Source of the DNA: Cyrtodaria siliqua | Lineage: Eukaryota > Mollusca > Bivalvia > Adapedonta > Hiatellidae | Direction: 5' to 3' | Assembly (NCBI GenBank): GCA_037043455.1 | Contig: JAWPHD010001832.1 | Span: 228,217-292,216 of the forward strand | Length of the DNA stretch: 64,000 bases | Shown: positions 1-11,494 of the stretch, piece by piece | Layout: every line of letters starts with the position of its first letter | How positions within the stretch are numbered: the first letter of the stretch is position 1 | Notes under the pieces: model-generated | Seen by the model: only the letters and a program-made list of their open reading frames with translations | Told to the model about the DNA's origin: nothing | Database searches by the model: none | Translations under genes and position numbers: made by a program

Positions 1-720
1 TTATATAGGTAAGGGGCTACAGATGAGATACTTAACTTTATTACCATTTTACCTAATGCAAAAAATAAATAACATGTGAATCAATATAAACATTTTATTT
101 TTATGTTTTTGTCCACTATACCAGATTATTTTGACTTTTTGATTGGCTGTGTATCACATTCTACATTTTTCCTCTTTTTATTTTTACTTTCACTTTCGCT
201 TTCACTCTGAATATTTTCCTTACTTTTAACACTGAAAAAGTTCAACAAACTCATTTTTGAAATGTAAACATTAGCACTGCCGAATACGAAATCAAACTGA
301 TTATGTATATCAGTTCTTTTTTTTTATTTCTTTTTTTTGACAACTCAATTCTTCGAACGTAATTAGTACACTAACTATGCACAAACCGTTACCCCACCCG
401 CCTTTCATGTCTGTTACAATTACGCTCAACAATACACTGAGAAACAATAAAAAATCACACCTACCGTTTCATATCAAACATGCTTCCATTATCAAACGTC
501 CTTAGTTTCTTTACTCATCGAAAGATTGCCGACAAAAAATCGGCCTGATTGATAATTCATCAACGTGTTAGTGTTATTGTTTCAGTGTATCGCTATTTTC
601 AGCTCACCACGTGACGAACAGATAATCACGTGACGAACATGTGATTTACCTGTAGTAGTCGTTTCATTGGCTAGCGGGTCTGGATTAAAATATATTTTGT
701 CAACTGATTGGATAATGTCG
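1..720. other. AT-rich non-coding stretch
   Basis: No coding signal is convincing here. Short frames lack recognisable motifs. The sequence holds homopolymer T runs and a small AATCGG/CGATT-rich patch near 520-560. I see nothing else that can be supported. Confidence 0.5.
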
Positions 721-792
721 ACAATGCCGACTGTCAAAGTAATTTGGAGGCGGGACTTCCGGCATGGTTGATTGTGGATAATTGTACAAATC

Positions 793-915
793 TGGGACTG
801 AAATCTTTCAAACAATGACACGCCCGACTTTCTCTTTTTTTTAATTGGACTAGTCCGGGACTGAAATCTTTGAAAAAGTGACATGCCCGACTTTGGTTTT
901 GGACTAGTCCCGGCG
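793..915. repeat. Tandem duplication, about 62-bp unit
   Basis: Two adjacent diverged copies start at about 795 and 857. Both read GGGACTGAAATCTTT, then a TGACA(C/T)GCCCGACTTT block, and both are followed or preceded by GGACTAGTCC. The region is not coding in any sustained frame. Confidence 0.65.
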
Positions 916-989
916 TCGGGCTATAGGATGTGTGCAGCCCTGATGATGTATCCATGTTTTACTGCATTATTATATATTTTATATTGCCA

Positions 990-1247
990 GAAAGTCAAAT
1001 AAATAACCTTTCTAATGGTGTAATTCCATTCCAAAAAATAACGGTTAAATAAATAGGCAAAATCTCGAGTTGGAACGGAAATATATCGCATTTTTTCTTT
1101 TCTTAAAGTGTTTTTGCACATCACCGTGTGTTTATTGGTTTGGTCATCAAACATTTATTGTTTATTACATATTTAAATAAGATGCATGGTTAGAAAGCCA
1201 AATAAATAACCTTTCTAATGGTGTAATTTTATTCCAAATAACGGTTA
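990..1247. repeat. Pair of direct repeats, about 57 bp each
   Basis: Copies at about 990-1047 and 1192-1247 share AAATAAATAACCTTTCTAAT followed by GGTGTAATT and end at AACGGTT. The flanking ATCAAACATTTATT is also shared. This suggests a local duplication or two fragments of one dispersed repeat. Confidence 0.6.
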
Positions 1248-1785
1248 TGTTATCAAACATTTATTCATTTTTTCAGTATAGATAATGTTTGTGAGGATAA
1301 TAATACAGTACATTTAAATGATTTACTAAGTGAGCAAAATTAAATTATCTTTTTAACTTTTCTATAGAACAACTGGTAAAACGTTGAATGTATTGTGTGA
1401 ACAATTAAGAATGGTGCGATTAATGTATTCTATTGGCATAACAATCGATTGAGTAATTAACAAACACGCATGTATCAATAATATAAAAAGTAACACTGGC
1501 AAACGTGGTAATGATAATTCGAACAACACATTATTAGTGTTTGTTTGTTTTCTTCTCGGTTTTCAGGTCGACTGATATAGTATTTTAATCAGTTAAAATT
1601 GTTGACAAAATCGAAATGCAGTGATTGTAAAATGCTCTCATGTCCAAGTTAGTATAAATACCCTTTTCACGATTTGCGTGGGCTTTTCGTGTTTTTAGCA
1701 AATTTTAATTGCTTTTTTTAGTATTTTGTTCTCAAACCAAGAAGTGTAAAATTGCGATGGAAAAAGATGAACGATGTTCGTGCGT

Positions 1786-2360
1786 AAAAACTACCCTAAA
1801 GACAATTTCAATATGTATGTTAGATTTTTTTTACCCTTCCATAAAATATACATGTTGATCAAAGAATTTTATTATTTTTCAAAATGGCAAAGTTAAAAAA
1901 AGATTTTTTGGTCAATTCAAAGACATAAACCACTTAAAACATACCCTAAACACAATTTCAATATGTCTGTTATTACTTGCAATCATCAACAGGTATTTTG
2001 TAAGTCAGAAAAAAAGTTTTTTTTACTCTTCCATTAAATATACATGTTGATCCAAGAGAATTTTTTTTTTTAAAAATGGCGAAGTTAAAATATTTTTTTG
2101 CTAAAATCATAATCAAAATCATAACCCACTTAAAAACTACCCTAAACACAATTTCAATATGTATGTTATTACTTGCAATCATCGACAGGTACGGTTTAAT
2201 TGAGAAAACAAAGTTTACCCTTCCATAAAATATACGTGCTAATCCAGGAGAAAAAAAAACACATTAAAAATGGACAAGTTAAAAAAAAGTTTTTGGTTGA
2301 AATCAAAGTCATAACCCACTTAAAAATGACACCAATCACAAAGTGCATATGTTTTGTATG
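1786..2360. repeat. Diverged tandem repeat, about 155-190-bp unit, 3-4 copies
   Basis: The block AACTACCCTAAACACAATTT followed by CAATATGT recurs at about 1786, 1942 and 2134, with a poorer copy near 2320. Each is followed by TTACCCTTCCAT(A/T)AAATATAC and an AAAATGG(C/A)(A/G)AAGTTAAAA block. Unit lengths vary through A/T runs. Confidence 0.75.
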
Positions 2361-2711
2361 ATAAACAAAGATCGACACATATATAAAAAGGTAGAAAGGC
2401 GTATAAAACAAACAAACAAAAGACTACACCGTGACGAACGTCGGCCATCTTTTTTTAATCGCAATTTCACGCTTCCTGGCTGGAGAACAAAACAATTAAA
2501 AACTTGCTAAAACACGAACAACCTCATCAATCGTGAAACGGATAATTACAATTACGTTTTGCGGCAACTAACCATGTTGTATATATTTTTTTATGTTATT
2601 CTAAAGTTGCATGTTTACGTTATAAGTGTATATTTGTTTATTACAAACTATGCATATACATTTGTGTACTAGTTAGAAGCTTTCCATTTATTACGTTAGT
2701 TAAATTACATA

Positions 2712-3712
2712 CGAGGGTGCTTCAAAAGGTTCTGTCACTAGGCATATATCCTTTGAACTGGATATTACAATGAGATAAAATAGTGTATTCATAGTACTAC
2801 TGGGTTCGCTCTCTTAAATTCCACAACAAAAATGAAAAAAATCCGGTTATTTCTACCCCTGAATTACCTCCCCCTACCACACATTTTGGATACTGGCATC
2901 TCTGAAAATGTCCTTGTTACAAAACGTTGTAAAAACTATATGAATAATTCTATGCTTTTAAATTTTCTTGTACGCCATCTGTTGTTATTCACCCATAATC
3001 CGTAAAAATGATTTTCGAGAATTCGGAAAGGACTTGTTGCAAACCAGATATGAGTGAATGCATATCCCTTAATTTTATCAGAAATAACACTGATTTTCTT
3101 CATTTTGTTTACAGAAATGTTATAATATCTTTTAAATGTCGTAATTATTCTCATCGTATTAATATGTTTTCATATTTTTACAAATCCTGGTCCTTCAGTG
3201 TTTAAATTTCATATTCAACACATTATTGTATAATTTGGTACAATGTTTAGTGAAAATATGGATCATCCAAAAACGCTTTTTCAGAAGTCTGCCCTTCCAT
3301 TTAATGTCCATTTATCATTAAATTAATTTTACGCGTTAGCTTAAAATGTTAATTTCTAAGACAATGCCTTTTCATCTACCATGCTTAAATTCTGAATCTT
3401 GTAATGCACAGATATAATTGGTAATGTATGAGAAATTTCAAAGGTCTTCGACAAGTACTTAAAGAGAAACAGGAATTTAAAAAAGTAACAATTAACATAC
3501 CTGAAAAAACTCAGGACGAAAATGCCTCAGTATGTATAAGTGATATGTATTAAATGTTCCATAACTTTCGTCACACTAAAGATACAGCATTTATGTTACC
3601 ATCAATGGAATGGTAGTGAAACTCTCGTTCATTTGGTACCAAACATCAACACTCACAACGAGCACATACTTGTTAAAACGCGTTAGTGACAGAACTTATT
3701 GAATGACCCTCG
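2712..3712. mobile_element. Non-autonomous mariner-type element with 29-bp TIRs
   Basis: The ends form imperfect inverted repeats of about 29 bp: the left reads CGAGGGTGCTTCAAAAGGTT then CTGTCACTA, and the right, reverse-complemented, reads CGAGGGTCATTCAATAAGTT then CTGTCACTA. Both are bordered by TA (2710-2711 and 3713-3714), the Tc1/mariner target duplication. The CGAGGGTCATTCAA start is typical of mariner ends. The 1-kb interior has no transposase-length frame; the longest (3008-3205) is 65 codons without a D,D motif. It is therefore a MITE or a heavily decayed element. Confidence 0.8.
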
Positions 3713-3714
3713 TA

Positions 3715-4768
3715 TAAATTAATATAAATATGTACATGAACATATGAGCGATTCAATGTGATGGTTCAGTCACCTTCTCTGCATATTTTGCGGTGAAAGC
3801 AAAATAACAACAACATTAACTGCTAAAGTATTAATTGTTACCTTATACATATGAATACTTTTCTGTTAATTATGTTAGTTGTTGGTATAATGTTGTATAT
3901 ATATTTCACTATTGCTGTCTTATCTGAATAAACATTTGATATAATGTCTACAACCATAAAACGCGATAAACCATGGAGCGAAATCAAATTCTACATTCTA
4001 AAACATGGCGACTAAAGTGAAGGTTAATGACCGAAGTATTCCGAATGAGTCGACGACAAGTGTTTGGAACACTTCTGTCCGAGACCGGTCCCTTTAATTA
4101 TCAGCCCAGGAAAAACATACAATTTTCACATATCATGCATATGTGCATTTATTTCATAAAGATATACAATACTAATGATGAAATATACATTTGTGAACAC
4201 AAATATCAACTCATACCTGCATTACTGGAACACTGTCCTATCAGTATGCCTCAAATAACAATAAATCAACAAACTCAGCTAAATTCTAGCTTGTCTGTTA
4301 AGACCAGATGTAAACAAAGCGAGATGCTCGAACCATGTTCCCATACAGGAACTGGACCACTATTAATTTCCCATAGACTTACATTATAGCCTAATTTGAT
4401 ATCACACATGCATCATATTCCGTCATACTTGAAACTGTCAGTAAACCATCTTCAAAGCCAGCACAACACAAACATAGCAAAAAATCAAGCTCCATTTCGG
4501 CTTTCAACTTCAGAATGCTGCTCAAAGTGAAGGTAGGTATCGATTCTGACGAATTCAGGTCAAATCTGACTTAGAACACAAACAAATCTTACCTCACAAA
4601 AAGTAGTGCCATTCACTTGTCTCAGCTCTGATTAACCTTATTCTTGCAGAAAAATATCTGGGAATCTACTCTACACAAAAATATTAATCTACACTACCTG
4701 TGGAGTGCACTTTCATTGACACAGCATCTCAAATAACACTACTGTCAACTGTATATAGGACTACTTTC
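3715..4768. other. Intergenic; no supported gene
   Basis: One 120-codon frame (4027-4389, plus) exists but shows no domain, signal peptide or biased composition, so I do not call it a gene. No repeats stand out apart from the repeat unit that follows at 4769. Confidence 0.45.
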
Positions 4769-5116
4769 GGCTGTAACTGTATTCTGGACATGTTGTTGAT
4801 ATTTGAAAATGCAGCTCATCATGTTTTTGACAGTTTTTTATATAAATTTGAGAAGTGAAAGTAGACAGGGTATGAAATTGCAATGGGTAAAAATAGTGTT
4901 GACCTTTGACCCGGTGTTAGTATACAACTGAAGAAATGTTTCTTAGAAGGTATTAAACCCCCTATTTCCTTGTTGATGTTTAATAGCAGACATGTTTAAT
5001 TGCATGATAAAGTAAGTTTCCCAGAATTCTAACGAGGTTTGAGTTTTTAACAGGTTTTCAACATTCTAACTTTACTATGGAAGGGCAATGGAGTCTCATT
5101 TACGCTATTATAACCT
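4769..5116 (-). repeat. Inverted, diverged copy of the 474-bp repeat found twice inside the Polinton
   Basis: Read on the minus strand this matches most of the units at 7363-7836 and 8342-8815: it starts AGGTTATAATAGCG, continues through TCCATTGCCCTTCCATAGTA, and diverges after the block corresponding to GAATACAGTTACAGCC. It lies outside the Polinton. The repeat is thus a dispersed genomic family, not a Polinton part. Divergence is higher than between the two Polinton-internal copies. Confidence 0.75.
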
Positions 5117-5525
5117 TGTACGAGTGAAACGGTACATGCGCAGTGAGGCAGTCTACTGGTAGTCTTGATCATCTTCGGCGCTTGATTGTAAATACAAACG
5201 TCTTAACCGTTTGGGCAGAAACAAATTTGAAACCGGAAGCACATGACCGTAATTATTATGCAACAAAGATCAGAATTTTATTTTCTTATATGCCACATGA
5301 CCCCTACTTTTCTCAGCAGTTTTCTAGAGAGGAAGGCCACATCACTAAGAGAATGTAAGTGAATCTTAGTTTGAACTTCATTTTGAAAAATGACCTACTA
5401 GAGAGGTTTTTAAAATTTACACAGGGCTCAATGGGAGTTTATTTACTTCCTGTACACCTAGAAGAGATTTCCGCTTTATTTTCTGGGTAAATTGTGTCGT
5501 CTGCACTTACTCAAACTTTATCAGA

Positions 5526-5822
5526 ATGGATCAAAATCACTTTTTTAACACATTAAAAGAAAGAATTGATGAAAAATCTGAAGTTTTTGGTGAAAAGGGG
5601 TGTTTAAAGTGGTTAGGTGGCACGAGTATGGGTAAATTGCCTAGATATAGAAAAAATAGAGTTAAATTTCCAGCAGAACGTTTTTCAAAATACTATTATG
5701 TTCATAGAATAGCCTATATGTGCCACAGAAAGATGTTAAATATACCTAGGAACCTTCATGTTTCTCATTTATGTAAAGTTTCTTTATGTCTCAATCCCGA
5801 GCACCTCTCTTTAGAGCCATAG
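5526..5822 (+). CDS. Zinc-binding-loop / HNH-like endonuclease family protein, 98 aa
   Basis: A short frame with the signature of the zinc-binding loop of His-Me (HNH) homing endonucleases: CLKWLGG at residues 26-32, a YYYVHRIAY block around residue 60, then SHLC (80-83), C88 and NPEHL (90-94). In this fold the spaced Cys and His residues hold zinc and the NPxHL histidine sits beside the active site. The start is a clear ATG at 5526 after an AT-rich leader. Just downstream (5833-5913) a 26-codon ATG frame follows, of unknown meaning. Neighbours are repeats only, so it may be a viral or Polinton-derived fragment or a domesticated gene. Domain assignment is fairly secure; function in this genome is unknown. 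Confidence 0.6.
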   Translation: MDQNHFFNTLKERIDEKSEVFGEKGCLKWLGGTSMGKLPRYRKNRVKFPAERFSKYYYVHRIAYMCHRKMLNIPRNLHVSHLCKVSLCLNPEHLSLEP

Positions 5823-6328
5823 TACATAAATAATGAGCGCCAGATATGCACCGATAAATGTTTTTTCTAACAAAGTACAGCAACATCAGTTTCGGGATTG
5901 TATTTTATGGTAATTCCATTTAATTATTGCGCTATGTTTTTATGCGTTACGATATTAACCGAACTTATCGCGCAAATAAATGTCTTGTATTTATATATTT
6001 ACAACACGTTTAACATGTGTATGTGTTCATTATGCCCCCGCACAAGCTTGAACACTTTTAAAAAAAATATTTTTGGATAGAAATGTTAGTATATCATTTC
6101 CTATTTTTCCTATTTACAATCACTGTCCCTGTTGAGGCTTTTATGCATACTGATGGTCATTTAAGTGTTTCAGTGTTGAATAGTCTGTCTTTGGGTCTGA
6201 AATTCCTTTCACATAGTTCAATTCTGCATGCAAGTTGTACCGCCTCATGCGAGTTGCGAACCTAGAAGCACGGGCCTTTTGTTTATATTTCACACTTTTG
6301 CGTCTCTTTTCATGGAGATCTGTTTTGA
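5823..6328. other. AT-rich spacer
   Basis: Apart from a 26-codon ATG frame at 5833-5913, no sustained coding signal or repeat is visible. Two 60-codon frames here have no motif and look random. Confidence 0.4.
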
Positions 6329-6764
6329 TTAGATGATTGATTTTGATTCAGCTTTCTTAAGTGTTAATACTGCATATCCATGGTTTAATCGCAATATCTG
6401 ACCATGAATGCGACCAAAACATGTCCGAGCAAATGTCTCTGATTTAGGTATACAAGCTTGATAAGCTCTGTTTACCGCTTCACACTTCTGTGCAGAGGAC
6501 AGAAACCGTGTATTGTCTATACTTTTAGATCCCATGAATGTTAAGATACACTGTTTGAGGATTATTTCATCAGATTCTGTCATTTTTAGCTTAATGTTAT
6601 TTGGCATGAAGTTTTTTGCACTCCGGAAATTGCCCGTACATATAAGACTGATCTTAGAACATTGTTCACCACAATAACCTTTGAAATTTTGAAATACAGA
6701 ATAATTGTTGAAATAATGTCGAGCATTTTGTTGTTTATCAATGTAATGTTGCCTTTGTACAATG
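6329..6764 (-). pseudogene. Mutator-like transposase, 3' part (separated from its 5' part by the Polinton)
   Basis: This is the downstream part of the minus-strand gene whose upstream part lies at 27840-29064. The frame leaving the right flank, counting one 5-bp target copy, continues here at once, then shifts to another minus frame near 6690-6700. That second frame carries a conserved-looking tail with CGEQCSK, MTESDEIIL, CEAVNRAYQACIPKS and GRIHGQILRLNHG. I recognise the tail from molluscan proteins annotated with a Mutator-like transposase domain. The gene is broken by the Polinton and by this frameshift. The stop is at 6329. An element-encoded origin is likely; terminal repeats of the Mutator element were not identified. 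Confidence 0.7.
6760..6764. repeat. Left target-site duplication of the Polinton
   Basis: CAATG immediately precedes the first base of the left terminal repeat; the same five bases follow the right terminal repeat at 27835-27839. Polintons normally make 6-bp duplications, so one base may have mutated (ACAATG versus CAATGC). Confidence 0.75.
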
Positions 6765-7266
6765 ATATATATGTATTTTGGGGTTTCTGTTGTAATTTTT
6801 TTTTTACCTCGAATTGCAGCAGAACGACCCCAAAATAAACACATATATAATAAATCACCATGAAATGGTGATTTTACTTGATTTATTAAAACTTTTTTAA
6901 AATAGGGGTAGTGAAGATTGCAAGTTTAATTTTTTTTAAATAAATCATCATGAAATGGTGATTTTACTTGATTTATTAAAACTTTTTCAAAATGGGGGTA
7001 GTGAAGATTGCAAGTTTTTTTTTTTTTTTTTATAAGTTATCAAAATTATAAAATGTTTATTTAATACAAAACAAATTTGTCGATTTGTTATTAAAATTAC
7101 ATTTACATTAACAATTTTCTGACCTTGAATACAAAGGTGGTGGATCGTACTCATACACATTACTAAAACAGTTTATTGCACACTTTTTAGACTTTTTTGT
7201 AATGTTGCCATTGCTTCTTTTCTTCCCTGCTCTACTAGTTCTTTTTTTTGAGCTTCACTTATTTTA
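6765..7266 (+). repeat. Left terminal inverted repeat of the Polinton
   Basis: It starts ATATATATGTATTTTGGGG and matches the reverse complement of 27334-27834. The match ends at TTATTTTA near 7266; beyond it the sequences diverge. It contains two ~85-bp subrepeats and the 3' part of a minus-strand frame (stop at 7173). The element starts with AT rather than the frequent AG of Polintons. Confidence 0.9.
6850..7015. repeat. Two tandem 84-bp subrepeats within the terminal repeat
   Basis: Each unit carries the palindrome AATCACCATTTCATGGTGATT or its ATCATCATG variant, then TTACTTGATTTATTAAAACT and GGGGTAGTGAAGATTGCAAG. The same pair occurs in inverted order in the right terminal repeat (about 27585-27750). 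Hairpin-forming subterminal repeats could bind the integrase or act in replication initiation; that role is inferred. Confidence 0.8.
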
Positions 7267-7362
7267 GCCTTTTTTTGTTTGGTGTCTTCTTTTAAACTAT
7301 AATATTTATCTAACTCATCTATAATCATCTTAACATTACGTGGTCCGGTCTTAATTCCTTTC
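7173..7362 (-). pseudogene. Truncated Polinton gene at the left end (C-terminal ~62 codons)
   Basis: A minus-strand frame ends at the stop at 7173 with a Lys/Glu/Gln-rich helical tail. Its last ~30 codons lie in the terminal repeat and are therefore also present at 27334-27425. The inner part (7267-7362, with GPRNVKMIIDEL) is unique to the left arm. Upstream of 7362 the frame runs straight into the 474-bp repeat, so the first residues of the open frame come from that repeat. I infer a Polinton gene cut off by the insertion. The product is unknown. Confidence 0.55.
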
Positions 7363-7836
7363 AGGTTATAATAGCCTAAATGAGTCTCCATTGCCCTTCC
7401 ATAGTAAAGTTAGAATGTTGACAACCTGTTAAAAACTCAAACCTCGTTAGAATGCTGGGAAACTTACTTTATCATGCAAATAAACATGTCTGCTATTAAA
7501 CATGAACAAGGAAATAGGGGGTTTAATACCTTCTAAGAAACATTTCTTCAGTTGTATACTAACACCGGGTCAAAGGTCAACACTAGTTTTACCCCTTGCA
7601 ATTTCATACCCTATCTACTTTCACTTCTCAAATTTATACCAAAAACTGTCAAAAACATGATGAGCTGCATTTTCAAATATCAACAACATGTCCAGAATAC
7701 AGTTACAGCCAAAAAATAACAGGAAACTGCACTAAAAAATTGTTTTTAAAGAAAAAAAGATTAGCACTCTTTAATACAGAACTACTTTCGACTGCACCAG
7801 GCGAGCACATCCTGTTGATTTAGTGTAATTAGACCT
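7363..7836 (+). repeat. 474-bp repeat, copy 1 (LTR-like)
   Basis: Near-identical in sequence and length to 8342-8815. It begins AGGTTATAATAGCC and ends TAATTAGACCT, giving weak inverted ends AGGT..ACCT. Two direct copies enclose 505 bp, which resembles a terminal-repeat retrotransposon in miniature, but no primer site or polypurine tract was recognised and the ends are not TG..CA. The 75-codon frame inside each copy is not considered a gene. Confidence 0.85.
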
Positions 7837-8341
7837 ATAAGGGATTATTTTGCATCATGTTTTTTAATTAAACTGGTCGATTCAACCCAACAACTTAATA
7901 CAAGAACATTTTGACTTGTTTCGCAATGCCGAACGACTTTGTCTTGAAATTATTGCGATTTACCTGCGCTTGACCATGCACTAAATCGAGTCAATTTTGT
8001 CGCGAAATTAAGAAATAATAAAAAAAGCAATATCTCAGCAACCGTTTAACATTTTCTCATCAAATCAACTCTGGTGGCTTTGTTTTGCATCCCTGAGTAT
8101 GTATACCACACACTTTGCCATACATCTTTCACAAAAATTCCAAAAAAAAACAAAAAAACACATTTTTAGAGAAAATCAGAAAATTTGAGGAAAAGTTGCC
8201 AAAAACACTCTAAAATAGTCTAAAAGTCTGAAAATGATATTTTTTTCTCTGTTTCTGAGTTCATCTCACCTATTCAAACAAAATAAATGCCTAGAAAATC
8301 ATTTTTTATGCAATTCTGAAAAATACATGATTTCTCCTTAT
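7837..8341. repeat. 505-bp sequence between the two 474-bp repeats
   Basis: AT-rich, non-coding. It begins ATAAGGGAT and ends TCTCCTTAT, so its termini are short inverted repeats (ATAAGG..CCTTAT). It may be the internal part of a TRIM-like element or a separate insert between two copies. Confidence 0.5.
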
Positions 8342-8815
8342 AGGTTATAATAGCCTAAATGAGTCTCCATTGCCCTTCCATAGTAAAGTTAGAATGTTGA
8401 CAACCTGTTAAAAACTCAAACCTCGTTAGAATGCTGGGAAACTTACTTTATCATGCAAATAAACATGTCTGCTATTAAACATGAACAAGGAAATAGGGGG
8501 TTTAATACCTTCTAAGAAACATTTCTTCAGTTGTATACTAACACCGGGTCAAAGGTCAACACTAGTTTTACCCCTTGCAATTTCATACCCTGTCTACTTT
8601 CACTTCTCAAATTTATACCAAAAACTGTCAAAAACATGATGAGCTGCATTTTCAAATATCAACAACATGTCCAGAATACAGTTACAGCCAAAAAATAACA
8701 GGAAACTGCACTAAAAAAATGTTTTTAAAGAAAAAAAGATTAGCACTCTTTAATACAGAACTACTTTCGACTGCACCAGGCGAGCACATCCTGTTGATTT
8801 AGTGTAATTAGACCT
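8342..8815 (+). repeat. 474-bp repeat, copy 2 (LTR-like)
   Basis: Direct copy of 7363-7836 with only a few substitutions visible (for example CTATCTAC versus CTGTCTAC). The high identity suggests a recent event, younger than the diverged inverted copy at 4769-5116. Confidence 0.85.
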
Positions 8816-10470
8816 TAAGCGAGGACAGATGCGCCGAAGGCGGAGCTTATCGTACTTATCGTACTTAATCGATATAGGTAATTTGTGGGCGGAGCTTAGC
8901 GCTTATCGTGACGGACTATTTTCAATGGAGTTTACTCGACTCTGTGATTTTATGAGACGGATCGATAATTGTCTTCGTATTTCCTTTAACAATTATTGTC
9001 GTATTTATTGAAATACATGATTTGTTTAAAGATTGTAATATTGCACAGAAAAAAATGCGCACGTAACAATCAATTACAGTAAGAGAGGCGTGAAATGAGT
9101 CTATATAAATTATCTGCCCGTCGTAATTGGCACGAGTGAAAATGTAATATCCTTGTTTAGATAAATTCTATCAAATTCGTGAATTTGTCAGGACCCAGAT
9201 GATCCTCGTTTTCATGTCACCACCAAACAGTCATGTACTTACACACCATTCTCAATCTGTAATATCCACATTGTTCGGGCACATTTACGATAAACGAAAT
9301 GGAATTGTATCAAAGACAGTTACCACAATGTTGATTACTGTTTATGCACATGAACCAACCCTATAAAAACAATGTCTACTGGTATTTTTTGTGGGATTAA
9401 AAATGCCGCGGTCTTTTGATGTTGCCGTGCGGCGTCTGAAAACAGGCGATCACCGCGATTGTATGACGCAACACAAAGACCTTTTGATCTTGCGCGTTTA
9501 CCGCGACTTTGTCGAGATCAAGAACAGAAATTAACAATTTAAAGGAGCAGTATAAAGTTATGTGTACTCGACTGTATTGAAATAATAAAAAATCTTTAAC
9601 GTATTGTTAAATATCTAATTAGATATTAAAATATTAGCAGTTCTAATTAAGGGCAACCACGCATAGACGACTGGATATATCAGCTTGCGTCTTTACGCGT
9701 TTTATATTTTGAGAAAACGTACTTTATCTAAAAAAAATAAAGGATTTTTCGTTTGTGTTGCAGCTCCATTCACCAAATGACAAGTTTATTCAGACAAGAT
9801 ATTGGCCAACATTTCGGTCTAAATTACTCGTGAAAAAATAATCGGCCTCTCATATATCATCACAAATTTGAACACTCATGGAATGTCGAGTAGTTTCAAG
9901 TAGTCTTTATTATAACGTCTTTATTATTATTATTTTTGACGTAGTCATTTTTCGTTTGTTTCAATTGTTCACGGTCATCTGTTATAGCTACAAACCAGGT
10001 TACTGAAACATTCAGCCTATAAAAAAAACACAATCTGATTCTATTAACTTAGGGACAAACAGCAATCTTGAAGTTTTTATCATGCATTAAAATTGAACTT
10101 ACAATTTAATTATCCAGTATAATTTTTGCACACAATTAGTGATTTTTTAAAAAGTTTTATCAATATGCAAAACAATATATTAAAATCTAATGTGACACTG
10201 TGAGTTTAAAAAAATAATCAAGATTGCTCATGTCCCTTTAAAGGAACTTCCAACTATTGATCATTATATTGCCACAAGAATACATTTAAACAAAGAGAAA
10301 TTTCTTTTTAATTATATGAAAGTTTAGTACAATGTCAAAACGATTTAGGATTAATACACCCGAGAAGCTAAAAATAATTGCCACGTGTCCCTTTAATTTA
10401 ATCCATATTTAATTTTAACAAAATTAACTTTTAAGAAAGATATCATAGATGTAAACGTGTGGATTCTGAA
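8816..10470. other. Left-arm filler, no gene seen
   Basis: Mixed AT-rich DNA with small GC-richer patches (for example GGCGGAGCTTA at about 8839 and 8888, also at 13014). No Polinton motif, transposase motif or long frame was found. In an intact Polinton this arm would hold genes, so it may be foreign DNA replacing lost genes. Confidence 0.5.
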
Positions 10471-10499
10471 ATATGGAACGCCATGACTGTCTTAGGATG

Positions 10500-11144
10500 A
10501 GCATTTGTCTTTATGTTCGTTGCCTATGCCTTTACATTCGGTACATATGCCTTCAGTACATAATTATGCCTTTATGTTCGGTGCATATGCCATTCAGTTC
10601 GGTGCATGTCTTTATGTTTGGTACATATGCATTTTTGTTCGGTGCATGTGCCATATGAATTGTTCGGTGCATAATCCATTATATAAAGTAGTTACTGAGA
10701 TACTAGCCGCATTCACATACAAATTTGAACTAAGTTTTCTAAGTATAACAGGGGCTATAGTTCTGTTAAATGCAGGAGTTATAGAAACTGACACTGTGGT
10801 GTCTGATGATGCTGAATGCAGGTGTGTGAAGTTTCAGAGATACAACTTTAATCAAGTGACGCAGACAACGACAATCAAGATGAAAATAGCTTTTCTTCTT
10901 CGAAAAAGCCTAGCAAAAAGGACTCGACAAAAAATCTGTGCATATGCCTTTAAGTTCAGTGCATATGTCTTTATGTTCGGAACATATGCATTTTTGTTCG
11001 GTGCATATGCCATATGAATTGTTCGGTGCATTATATACATATATAATCCATTATATAAAGTAGTTTCCGAGATACTAGCTGCATTCACATACAAACTTGA
11101 ACCAAGTTTTTTAAGTATAACAGGGGCTACAATTCTGTTAATGC
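10500..11144. repeat. Duplicated block with GGTGCATATGCC microrepeats
   Basis: A block at 10611-10774 recurs at 10970-11144 (about 360 bp apart), sharing ATATGCATTTTTGTTCGGTG and CATTCACATACAAA. It is preceded by irregular short repeats of TTATGTTCGGTGCATATGCC. The 170-codon plus frame across it is made of these repeats and is not a credible protein. Confidence 0.75.
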
Positions 11145-11300
11145 ATGAAAATGAGAGTAATGCAGAAATGACAGCGCTTGACATCTCCATAAAAATGGGA
11201 GTAATGTGGAAAAAGACAACATTTGACATTTCCATGTAAATTAGAGTAATATTTGAATGAAAGTTAGGAGTTTTTGACATTTCCATGAAAATGAGCATAA
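11145..11300. repeat. Short tandem repeat, CATTTCCATGAAAATGAGAG type
   Basis: Four irregular copies, about 40-60 bp apart, of TTGACAT(C/T)TCCAT(A/G)AAAATG(A/G)GAGTAAT. Non-coding. Confidence 0.65.
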
Positions 11301-11494
11301 ACTTGCATTTTACACATGTCTGGATGTAATTTATTATTGTATGGCTTTGTCAACTTTGTAAGTTACGGATTAGGATAAATTTGTATTCCAGAATTTTAAT
11401 TTACAATATGAATTCAGCATAATAATTATTTTTTTAAACGGCGCACCATTGTTCTATTTTATAATTTCAGTCCTTTATTTATTTTGAAAAAGTT

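Noticed and set aside
4027..4389. 120-codon frame as a gene
   Set aside because: No motif, no start context, unremarkable composition.
7596..8802. Two identical 75-codon frames in the 474-bp repeats
   Set aside because: Duplicated because the repeat is duplicated; low complexity and no homology signal.
10505..11017. 170-codon plus frame
   Set aside because: It is composed of the GGTGCATATGCC repeats and a duplicated block; no domain and repeat-driven composition.
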